Assembly: GCA_029820915.1 (NCBI GenBank)
Contig: JALGUI010000393.1
Span: 1-5,174, forward strand
Source: Candidatus Zipacnadia bacterium
GTDB taxonomy: Bacteria > Armatimonadota > Zipacnadia > Zipacnadales > UBA5352
Length of the DNA stretch: 5,174 bases
Reading direction: 5' to 3'
This document shows, in pieces, positions 1-5,174 of this stretch (its first letter is position 1; each line of letters opens with the position of its first letter). Made by a program: the position numbers and the translations under genes. The notes under the pieces are model-generated. The model saw nothing but the letters and a program-made list of their open reading frames with translations, searched no databases and was not told the DNA's origin.

Positions 1-1
1 C

Positions 2-208
2 GCGCTGTCTGACCCGGACCCCCGGCGCGCCTTCACCGGCGAGTACCGGAACGAGCACTCCGACGGCATCTACCACTGCGTCGGTTGCGGCGGCCACCTC
101 GGCCACGTCTTCAGCGATGGCCCCGACCCCACCGGCCTGCGCTACTGCATCAATTCCGCGGCGCTCCACCTCAACCCTCGCGACGACAGGCCCACCGAAG
201 CACAGTAG
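2..208 (+). CDS. msrB: Peptide-methionine (R)-S-oxide reductase, C-terminal part, 5' end outside window, apparently internally deleted
   Basis: The frame opens at the window edge and ends at TAG 206-208, giving 68 visible residues. MsrB enzymes reduce methionine-R-sulfoxide in proteins, using a catalytic Cys and usually a structural zinc held by two CxxC pairs. Visible family motifs are FTGEY (residues 11-15), DGIYHCVGC (21-29), HLGHVFSDGP (32-41) and RYCINSA (47-53), where C49 matches the catalytic Cys. The oddity is that the first-CxxC motif runs directly into the HLGHVF motif that normally follows the second CxxC. The roughly 50 residues usually between them, including GCGWPSF and SHGM, are absent, leaving one CxxC (C26, C29). 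The family call is firm; activity is doubtful. A real in-frame deletion, a collapsed assembly and a divergent short homologue are all possible. It is separated by 150 bases from the next large gene and has no evident functional link to it. Confidence 0.8.
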   Translation, partial: ALSDPDPRRAFTGEYRNEHSDGIYHCVGCGGHLGHVFSDGPDPTGLRYCINSAALHLNPRDDRPTEAQ

Positions 209-297
209 CCGAGCAGGCGCAACCGCCAGCGCCTCCCCCACCCCCGGCGAGAGGGAATGACCCTCCGCGCACGGAAGGACCGCGAGGAGGCGGCGGC

Positions 298-345
298 ATG
301 TACGGCGATCCTGTGCTGCGCCGGCTCGAGGCTCTCTGCTGGTGA
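298..345 (+). CDS. Possible 15-codon leader ORF upstream of the LamG/glycosidase gene
   Basis: An ATG at 298 follows a strong Shine-Dalgarno sequence, GAGGAGG at 284-290, with a 7-base spacer. It encodes MYGDPVLRRLEALCW and stops at TGA 343-345. That stop overlaps the GAGAGG (344-349) serving the next gene, so ribosomes ending here would sit on the downstream initiation region, which would suit translational coupling. I recognise no known leader peptide, and the product has no run of a regulatory amino acid. The ribosome site and spacing are directly visible; that it is translated is inference. GC-rich purine tracts give chance SD matches, so confidence is low. Confidence 0.3.
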   Translation: MYGDPVLRRLEALCW

Positions 346-349
346 GAGG
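344..349 (+). promoter_or_regulatory. Ribosome binding site deciding start 359 of the large secreted protein
   Basis: GAGAGG lies 9 bases before ATG 359, a normal spacing. It touches the in-frame ATG at 350, which is therefore too close to use it. A near-repeat, GATGACG at 349-355 and 358-364, creates the two candidate ATGs. Starting at 359 also puts a clean signal peptide at the N terminus. Confidence 0.55.
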
Positions 350-358
350 ATGACGGAG

Positions 359-889
359 ATGACGCTCAGGCGCCTGCTCATCGCCGCGCTCATCGCGCTC
401 TGCATCGCGCCCGCGCTGGCCTTCACCCGCGACGAGGTGCTGCTCTACGTGCCCTTCGACGGCTCGCTGGAGCCGACCGTGGCCGCCGGGAACCCCGAGT
501 CGAACGTGACCGGCAGCTTCGAGTTCGGCGAGGGCGTCGTCGGACAGGCTGTGCAGACCGGCCTCGAGGACACGCTGCTCCGCTACGCCACCGAGGGCAA
601 CATGAACCCGGACGAGGGCACGTTCTCAATCCTCAATCTGGGTGCAGTCCATCGACTGGACGCTGGAGGACGCGCCGAAGATCAACCGCTGGTGGATCGA
701 CGTCCCCGGCCCCAGCCGCTTCATCATCTACCACTACCTGCACTCGGGCGGCATCTACTTCTACCACATGGACGTGCGCAAGGAGCGGCCGAGCATCATC
801 ACGGCCCCCGGGCCCTGGGAGGCGGGCGAGTGGAAGCACCTCGTCGGCACCTGGAGGCAGGGCCGCCTGCGCTTCTACGTCAACGGTGA
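359..889 (+). CDS. N-terminal fragment of a secreted LamG/CBM9/glycosidase-like protein, cut off by a frameshift
   Basis: This is the 5' part of the gene continued in the 642-4127 reading frame. Residues 1-21 form a signal peptide: MTLRR, then a hydrophobic run, then APALA as the likely cleavage site before F22. The start of a LamG/concanavalin-like domain follows, with VLLYVPFDGSLEP and the typical FEFGEGVVGQAVQTG strand region. Only the first 91 residues or so are native sequence. After the heptamer duplication at 625-638 the frame shifts and reads Arg/Pro/His-rich nonsense to TGA 887-889, giving a 176-residue product. Removing one 7-base copy changes the reading to TFSIWVQSIDW and joins the LamG domain to the downstream frame without a gap. 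An alternative in-frame ATG at 257 would add 34 residues ahead of the signal peptide and is unlikely. As written, the product would be a secreted, useless fragment. Confidence 0.75.
   Translation: MTLRRLLIAALIALCIAPALAFTRDEVLLYVPFDGSLEPTVAAGNPESNVTGSFEFGEGVVGQAVQTGLEDTLLRYATEGNMNPDEGTFSILNLGAVHRLDAGGRAEDQPLVDRRPRPQPLHHLPLPALGRHLLLPHGRAQGAAEHHHGPRALGGGRVEAPRRHLEAGPPALLRQR
625..638 (+). repeat. Perfect 7-bp tandem duplication causing a +1 frameshift
   Basis: CTCAATC occurs twice back to back (625-631 and 632-638). One copy reads in frame through TTC TCA ATC TGG GTG CAG, giving the expected LamG strand FSIWVQ; two copies shift the frame. It lies exactly where the homologous coding signal moves from the frame of base 359 to that of base 642. 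Confidence 0.9.
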
Positions 890-3800
890 GAAGCTGCCCG
901 AGGAGCTTCAGGTCGAGCTGGGCCCGCTGGGCGAGTGGATCATCCTGGGCAACCCCAACCATCACACCGGCGCCGAGCAGCGGCCGGACACAAAGCTCGA
1001 CGAGTTCTACGTGCTTTCGCGCGCGCTCGAGGACGTGGAGGTGCGCGCGTTGTACGAGCGCGGCCTCGGCGAGAGGCGCGCGGCGCTGACGGTCCCGCCG
1101 ATCGCCGCCCCGACGCTCGATGGCGCGCTCGGCGAGGGCGAGTGGGCCACGGCCGCGGCCGTCACGGGCTTCACCAACCGCGTGACGGGGCTCATGGACG
1201 CGGAGCAGGGCGTGGCGTGGCTGGGCCATGATGGCGAGAACCTCTATGTCGCGCACCGCTGGCCCATCCCGGAGCGGGTGCGACAGCAGCCCGACAACTA
1301 CAGCTTCGGCGCCTTCCGCAAGGAGGCCGCAGACCGCGACGCCGCGCTGCTCGCCGAGGATGACACCGTCGGCGTCGAGGTGCGCGGGGGCGACGGCGTG
1401 ACGCGCCGCATCGTGGCCAACGCCGTCGGCGCGATCGGCGACTGGATCGACGGCGACGCCGCGTGGGACAGCGGGGCCACCACCGCCTGCCGGGTGGACT
1501 CCGAGGCATGGGTGTGCGAACTGGCCGTCCCGCTGGCCGGCCTCGGACTGTCGGCGGGCGATGACTTCGAGCTGCGCGTGATCCGCGACCACGCGCTGCT
1601 GCGTGAGGACCTGGTCGCCTGGCCGCACCCGGACGCGTGGGCGAGCGTGACGCTGGCGGAGGGCGCTGGGGCGGTGCAGCTCACGTCCGTCGGCCGGCCC
1701 GCCCAGGGCACACTGCACCTGTCCCTGACCGCCATCGGCGCCAAGGCGCGGGCATCCGTCGCAACCGACAGCGGCGAGGTATCCGAGCGGCGCGCCCTGG
1801 CCGCCGGCGAGGAGCTGGTCGTCGAGCGCACCCTCACCGACACCTCGGTCACCTCCCTGCAGGTGGAGGCAACGCGCGGCGACGAGAGGCTGCTGGCCGT
1901 CGCCATGCCCTTCACCTACCCGCCGATGCTCGAGGTCGCGTACTTCCTCTATCCGTCGAAGGACCTGCTTGAGATCGTGCTGTCCACGCGCGGGGCTGCG
2001 TCGGCGGCGCCGGCGAGCATCGAGGTCGCGCCCGCCGAAGGCGGAGCCGTCGTCGCGAGCGCAGCCGTCGAGGGCGGCCGGGGCGACGTGCGCATCGCCG
2101 AGGTGTCCGTCGCCGACCTGCAGCCGGGCGACTACGCGGCGACGGTGACCGTCGGCGAGGGCGAGCGACCGCTCGGCGTGGAGGCCGTCGAGTTCGAGCT
2201 GCTCGACCGGCCCGAGTGGCTGGGCAACACCATCGGCATCATCGACTACGTGCCCGAGCCGTGGACGCCGCTTGCGTATGACGGGGACACGGTCTCCTGC
2301 TGGGGTCGCACCATCGACCTGACCGGGTCTCTGCTCCCCGCGCAGATGGTCTCGCAGGATGAGGAGTTGCTGGCCTCGCCGGTCTCGCTGGTCGCGAGCG
2401 TCGGCGGCGAGGAGCACCGCCCCGGCGAGGCGCAGGTGGAGTGGACGGAGCAGGGCGAGCAGCGCGGCGAGTGGCGGTCGAGCGCCGCCATCGGCCCCGT
2501 GCAGGCGCAGGTTGATGGCTGGATCGAGTTCGACGGCTGCATGTGGTTCGAGGTCACGCTGTCCGCGGATCGGCCGGTCACCGTGGACGGCCTCCGCCTC
2601 GAAGTCCCGATGGCGCCGGGCAGCTCAACGCTCATGTACTCGGGCAACTACCGCACCATCGACACCGGCGCCACGCCCGCCGAGCCGTGGGCCGCCGCCT
2701 TCACTGCATGCCTGGGCCTGAGCAACGAGCGCGTGGGCCTGCAGTGGTTCGCGCAGTCGCGCCGCGGGTGGAACCTGGCCGACACCGAGCGCGCGCTTGA
2801 GGTGATCCCGGCGGCGGACGCCAACACGCTGATCGCCAACATCATCGACACGCCCACCGAGATCGCCGAGCCGCGCACCGTCTGGTTCGGCCTGCACCCC
2901 GCGCCGGTCAAGCCGCCGCTGGCGGGCCGGCGGATGCTCCGTGCGGGCCTCGGCAAGATCGAGGGTGAGCCGCGGGCGAACCTCGCGCTGTGGGTGACGG
3001 GCTGGTGCCTGGGCTGCAGCTACGCGCTGCCCATCAACGAGCAGACCCGGGAGTGGAACGCCAACCGGCGGGCGGAGGGCGCGCGCAGCCACGTGTACAC
3101 GCGCCTGGCGGAGTGCTCGGTGAGGGGGCCGTGGTACGGCTACTTCCGCGACGAGTGGCGCATCGACCCCGGCCCGCGCATGGACTGCAGCCCGGACGAA
3201 GAGGACTGGGGCAAGGCCAACCCGGTGTGCCAGAACTCCGCGAGCTGGCGCGACTGGACCGTGTGGTCGTTCGCGCAGGCCATCCCCGACGTCGGCGCGG
3301 ATGGATGGTACTACGACGTGTCGCGCCCGGCACTGTGCAGGAACCACCATCACGGCTGTGGCTTCGTCAACGAGCGTGGCGAGTGGGAGCCCGAGGTGCA
3401 GATCCTCGGGGCGCGCGAGCTCCACAAGCGCATGTGGATCCTGGCCCACGAGGACCTGGGCGTCGAGATCAGCCATCACATGTCCGGGCACCTGTGGACC
3501 GCGACGCAGTCCTTCAGCGACATGATCATCGACGGCGAGAACTACGCAAGCACGCTTGAGGACAACTACTACGAGATACTGTCTCTCGACAAGTTCCGCG
3601 CCGAGTTCATGGGGCATCAGTGGGGCCTGACGAGCATCTTCCTCCCCGAGTTCTCCCGCGCCCAGCTCACCCCGGAGGGCAAGGAGCTGTACGAGAGCCC
3701 CGAGAAGCTTCCTGAGGTGCGGCACCTGGCCGGGATGATCTTCCTGCACGACTCCGTCCCCTGGCCCTCGTACTCCGACCTCACGCCCTACCAGACCATC

Positions 3801-4127
3801 TGGGCGGCGCAGGACGCACTGGGCTGGAGCGACGAGGTGGACTTCCTCCCCTACTGGGACAACTACTGGGACAATGCGCAGTACCTCCAGCCGATGGGCG
3901 AGGCGCTGGTCGCCTCGATCTTCCGCACCGAGGGCCGGGCGCTGGTGGTGCTCTTCAACAACACCGACGAGGAGCAGCAGGCGGAGTTGACGTTCGACCT
4001 CGCGGCGCTGGGCGTGCAGGCCTGGTGGCTCGTGGACTTCGAGACCGGCGAGGCCTTCGAGCTGACCGATGGCGCGACCACGGTCCCGATTGTCATGCGC
4101 AACTTCCGGCTGCTGATGACGGAGTAA
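642..4127 (+). CDS. Main body of a secreted LamG + CBM9-like + DUF6067-type glycoside-hydrolase-like protein
   Basis: Numbering follows the repaired 1253-residue protein starting at 359. LamG-like domain, about 26-233, ends in the typical LDEFYVLSRALEDVEVRALYERG region (L211 onwards). CBM9-like domain, about 245-432, opens with the hallmark PTLDGALGEGEW and contains NLYVAHRW. A beta-sandwich region, about 433-870, includes PEWLGNTIGI, PWTPL and WFGLHPAPVKP, motifs I associate with the DUF6067 glycoside-hydrolase-domain family. A predicted TIM-barrel-like region, about 872-1175, has GADGWYYD (977-984), the Cys/His cluster CRNHHHGC (991-998) and DGEN (1056-1059); D984 and E1058 are plausible but unproven catalytic acids. 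The C-terminal beta domain, about 1176-1253, ends at TAA 4125-4127. It is probably an extracellular enzyme binding and cutting a polysaccharide; reaction and substrate are unknown. The GTG at 642 has no ribosome site and is only where this frame becomes useful, so translation really depends on the 359 start and an unshifted frame. The heparinase-like gene lies 113 bases downstream. Confidence 0.8.
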   Translation: MQSIDWTLEDAPKINRWWIDVPGPSRFIIYHYLHSGGIYFYHMDVRKERPSIITAPGPWEAGEWKHLVGTWRQGRLRFYVNGEKLPEELQVELGPLGEWIILGNPNHHTGAEQRPDTKLDEFYVLSRALEDVEVRALYERGLGERRAALTVPPIAAPTLDGALGEGEWATAAAVTGFTNRVTGLMDAEQGVAWLGHDGENLYVAHRWPIPERVRQQPDNYSFGAFRKEAADRDAALLAEDDTVGVEVRGGDGVTRRIVANAVGAIGDWIDGDAAWDSGATTACRVDSEAWVCELAVPLAGLGLSAGDDFELRVIRDHALLREDLVAWPHPDAWASVTLAEGAGAVQLTSVGRPAQGTLHLSLTAIGAKARASVATDSGEVSERRALAAGEELVVERTLTDTSVTSLQVEATRGDERLLAVAMPFTYPPMLEVAYFLYPSKDLLEIVLSTRGAASAAPASIEVAPAEGGAVVASAAVEGGRGDVRIAEVSVADLQPGDYAATVTVGEGERPLGVEAVEFELLDRPEWLGNTIGIIDYVPEPWTPLAYDGDTVSCWGRTIDLTGSLLPAQMVSQDEELLASPVSLVASVGGEEHRPGEAQVEWTEQGEQRGEWRSSAAIGPVQAQVDGWIEFDGCMWFEVTLSADRPVTVDGLRLEVPMAPGSSTLMYSGNYRTIDTGATPAEPWAAAFTACLGLSNERVGLQWFAQSRRGWNLADTERALEVIPAADANTLIANIIDTPTEIAEPRTVWFGLHPAPVKPPLAGRRMLRAGLGKIEGEPRANLALWVTGWCLGCSYALPINEQTREWNANRRAEGARSHVYTRLAECSVRGPWYGYFRDEWRIDPGPRMDCSPDEEDWGKANPVCQNSASWRDWTVWSFAQAIPDVGADGWYYDVSRPALCRNHHHGCGFVNERGEWEPEVQILGARELHKRMWILAHEDLGVEISHHMSGHLWTATQSFSDMIIDGENYASTLEDNYYEILSLDKFRAEFMGHQWGLTSIFLPEFSRAQLTPEGKELYESPEKLPEVRHLAGMIFLHDSVPWPSYSDLTPYQTIWAAQDALGWSDEVDFLPYWDNYWDNAQYLQPMGEALVASIFRTEGRALVVLFNNTDEEQQAELTFDLAALGVQAWWLVDFETGEAFELTDGATTVPIVMRNFRLLMTE
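3851..3874 (+). repeat. Perfect 12-bp in-frame tandem duplication (YWDN-YWDN)
   Basis: CTACTGGGACAA occurs twice in tandem at 3851-3862 and 3863-3874. The reading frame is kept and the protein gains a repeated YWDN (LPYWDNYWDNAQYL) at the junction between the barrel and the C-terminal beta domain. Identity extends to the silent codon choices, which suggests a recent duplication rather than selected repetition. Confidence 0.85.
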
Positions 4128-4160
4128 TGCGCACTTCCGCAAGCTCGTCCAGTCGTCGTA

Positions 4161-4210
4161 GGGCAGGCATCCTGGCTGCCGGTGATTGTCTCGCAGGCTG
4201 GAAGCCTGCG
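4161..4210. repeat. REP-like two-hairpin intergenic element ('GGCAGGCATCC ... GGCTGGAAGCCTGC' type)
   Basis: Two related short palindromes lie between the two secreted-protein genes. The second is a perfect 8-bp stem, CGCAGGCT (4192-4199), loop GGA, AGCCTGCG (4203-4210). The first is weaker: GGCAG (4162-4166) pairs with CTGCC (4176-4180) around a 9-base loop. GCAGGCATCC (4163-4172) is also a one-mismatch inverted match to GGAAGCCTGC (4200-4209). From memory, this signature, which translates as LAGWKPAPR, recurs in intergenic regions of Planctomycetota- and Armatimonadota-like genomes. No T-run follows the hairpins, so a classical intrinsic terminator is not supported; an mRNA-stabilising or REP-like role is possible. 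Confidence 0.5.
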
Positions 4211-4223
4211 CCACGATTGATCC

Positions 4224-4230
4224 GAGGGAG
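4224..4230 (+). promoter_or_regulatory. Ribosome binding site of the heparinase-like gene
   Basis: GAGGGAG lies 10 bases upstream of ATG 4241. It supports this ATG, which is also the one that begins a clean signal peptide. The gene therefore has its own initiation signal although it probably shares a transcript with the gene upstream. Confidence 0.65.
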
Positions 4231-4240
4231 TGACACCACC

Positions 4241-4837
4241 ATGCTGCGCATCGCACTTGCGCTCACGCTGCTGTCGGCGGCGGCCGCCGGCGCTCAGGAC
4301 ATCTTCGTCTATGACTTCGAGCAGTCCGAGGACTTCGCCGACTACGAGGGCCTGTCGCTCAGCAACGCCACGGCCGAGATCGTGACGCCCGGTGCAGGTG
4401 GCGAGGGCCATTGCGTCAGGGTGCCCTCCGTCGAACGCCGCGGGTCCTGCGCCCTGGTCGTCAGCCGACCGATGCCCGTGGTGAAGAACCTGGTGCTCTC
4501 CTTCGACTACCGCACCGAGATCGAGGAGGGCATCGATGGCAGGTACCTGGGCATCCTGTTCTTCGACGCCGACGGCAAGCAGTTCGGCCGCTGGGACCAG
4601 CCGTTCTCGGACGAGTGGCGCCACGCCCAGGTGCCCTTCGCCACGCTGTCATCGCCGAACGAGGGCGTGCTGGCGGTCGGCGGCGAGCTGGTCCGGCTCA
4701 ACCTCTACGGCCGCGCGCCCGACGAGGGGCGTGCTGGCGGTCGGCGGCGAGCTGGTCCGGCTCAACCTCTACGGCCGCGCGCCCGACGAGGGCGCCATGA
4801 TGACCGTGTGGCTCGACAACATCCGCCTCGAGGTTAA
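4241..4837 (+). CDS. N-terminal fragment of a secreted heparinase II/III-like protein, cut off by a frameshift
   Basis: ATG 4241 has a good ribosome site. Residues 1-18 form a signal peptide (MLRIALALTLLSAAAAGA), probably cleaved before Q19. A beta-rich domain follows, resembling carbohydrate-binding jelly rolls: DIFVYDFEQSEDF at 20-32, LVLSFDYR, LGILFFDADGKQFG, and WRHAQVPF before the duplication. Such domains often end in a strand like WLDNIRLEV, which here appears only in the other frame after the duplication. At 4663-4790 a 64-bp tandem repeat shifts the frame; translation then gives Arg/Pro-rich nonsense to TAA 4835-4837, a 198-residue product. Dropping one copy restores VRLNLYGRAPDEGAMMTVWLDN. 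It lies 113 bases after the DUF6067-type gene on the same strand, so co-transcription and a shared glycan substrate are likely but inferred. Confidence 0.75.
   Translation: MLRIALALTLLSAAAAGAQDIFVYDFEQSEDFADYEGLSLSNATAEIVTPGAGGEGHCVRVPSVERRGSCALVVSRPMPVVKNLVLSFDYRTEIEEGIDGRYLGILFFDADGKQFGRWDQPFSDEWRHAQVPFATLSSPNEGVLAVGGELVRLNLYGRAPDEGRAGGRRRAGPAQPLRPRARRGRHDDRVARQHPPRG
4663..4790 (+). repeat. Perfect 64-bp tandem duplication causing a +1 frameshift
   Basis: Bases 4663-4726 are repeated exactly at 4727-4790, with two further matching bases beyond the second copy. Both copies begin GGGCGTGCTGGCGGTCGG and end GCGCCCGACGAG. Sixty-four is not a multiple of three, so the second copy moves the gene from the frame of base 4241 to that of base 4728. 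Each copy encodes the same VLAVGGELVRLNLYGRAPDE in its own frame, showing that a single copy is the ancestral state. Confidence 0.95.
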
Positions 4838-5174
4838 CCCGATGCTCAACATCATCAGCGACCGGGTCGGTACCTCGTACGCCGATCCGCCCATGTTCGT
4901 GTGGGGGAACAGCATCGTCCGGAGCCGCCTGCAGTACTCGCGCTCGTCGGACTTCCCCGAGGACGCTACCGTCACCGCGACCACCGACTGGAACTTCCAC
5001 ACTCCCGCCGAGCCCATCGGCGCCGGCGAGTGGTTCTGGCGCACGTACACCGAGACCGAGCTGACTGAGGGCTGGGGCGAGATCCGCCGGCTCGTCATTC
5101 CCGAGGAGGCCCATCGCTTCACCACGCCTGCGGTGGACGCCGCCGCGCTCGCCGCCATGCCCCGCCCGCGGCTG
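4728..5174 (+). CDS. Continuation of the heparinase II/III-like protein (DUF4962-type N-terminal domain), 3' end outside window
   Basis: This is the rest of the gene begun at 4241, in the frame valid after the 64-bp duplication; it runs open to the window edge. In the repaired protein (290 codons visible) the binding-domain strand WLDNIRLEV ends near residue 177. An Ig-like segment follows that matches the N-terminal DUF4962 region of heparinase II/III-family proteins: PPMFVWGN around W200, RLQYSRSSDFPEDA, GAGEWFWRTYTE with WFWR at 243-246, and IRRLVIPEEAHRF. The final residues, AAMPRPRL, resemble the link that leads into the alpha/alpha-toroid lyase domain, which lies outside the window. Family members are polysaccharide lyases that cleave uronic-acid-containing chains by beta-elimination, but no catalytic residue is visible here. 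An internal ATG at 4797 could be picked as a start but lacks a ribosome site and would cut through the binding domain. Confidence 0.65.

Noticed and set aside
251..265. Small hairpin GAGGG-AATGA-CCCTC as an msrB terminator
   Set aside because: The stem is only 5 bp and no T-run follows; chance palindromes of this size are common in GC-rich spacers.
257..358. Upstream ATG at 257 as start of the large gene
   Set aside because: It has a purine-rich upstream tract but would place 34 charged or Cys-containing residues before a textbook signal peptide; ATG 359 has a properly spaced ribosome site.
209..358. Sigma-70-type promoter in the first spacer
   Set aside because: I see no AT-rich -10-like hexamer with a suitable -35 partner; the spacer is GC-rich throughout, so no promoter call is supported.
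633..2417. 594-codon ORF on the - strand
   Set aside because: It lies entirely opposite the large + strand gene, which has recognisable domains. GC-rich third positions suppress stops in an antisense frame; the product is Arg/Gly/Ala-rich with no recognisable motif.
4192..4210. Rho-independent terminator between the two secreted-protein genes
   Set aside because: The hairpin is good, but the bases after it (CCACGATTGA) contain no U-tract, and the element looks like a dispersed repeat instead.
4025..4240. Start of the second secreted protein at ATG 4025
   Set aside because: It would overlap the end of the upstream gene and translate the repeat element; ATG 4241 has a ribosome site and begins a signal peptide.
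2625..4256. 543-codon ORF on the - strand
   Set aside because: It is again antisense to the glycosidase-like barrel, runs through the intergenic repeat, and is rich in Arg, Val and His with no family motif.
1..5174. CRISPR array, tRNA, rRNA, IS element or prophage genes
   Set aside because: There are no regularly spaced repeats, no cloverleaf-like segment, no transposase or integrase motifs, and no terminal inverted repeats.

Overview
The window is GC-rich DNA (strong G/C preference at codon third positions) with all real genes on the + strand. It fits a bacterium that secretes polysaccharide-degrading enzymes. The protein families, plus an intergenic repeat that translates spuriously as 'AGWKPAPR', point towards a Planctomycetota- or Armatimonadota-like genome, probably a metagenome contig. 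That taxonomic guess is inference only.

Layout: (1) 2-208 is the C-terminal end of a peptide-methionine (R)-S-oxide reductase (msrB) that appears to lack the middle of its catalytic domain. (2) 209-358 is a 150-base spacer with a possible 15-codon leader ORF (298-345) whose stop overlaps the next ribosome binding site. (3) 359-4127 is one large gene for a secreted multidomain protein: signal peptide, LamG-like domain, CBM9-like domain, beta-sandwich region, DUF6067-type glycoside-hydrolase-like barrel and a C-terminal beta domain. It is split near base 630 by a perfect 7-bp tandem duplication. The pieces are annotated separately as 359-889 and 642-4127; removing one repeat copy gives a continuous 1253-residue protein. 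(4) 4128-4240 is a 113-base spacer with a two-hairpin repeat element and a good ribosome binding site. (5) From 4241 to the window edge lies a second secreted protein: signal peptide, carbohydrate-binding-like beta domain, then the start of a DUF4962/heparinase II/III-type enzyme. It is split by a perfect 64-bp tandem duplication; removing one copy restores 290 codons to the window edge.

The two secreted proteins probably work together on an extracellular, possibly uronic-acid-containing glycan. The substrate cannot be read from the sequence.

The most striking signal is mutational. There are three perfect tandem duplications (7, 12 and 64 bp) within about 4.2 kb, two of which shift the frame by +1, plus an apparent in-frame loss in msrB between its two CxxC motifs. 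This is either an assembly or sequencing artefact or a real tendency to slip at repeats. I found no convincing novel defence, mobile or RNA system.
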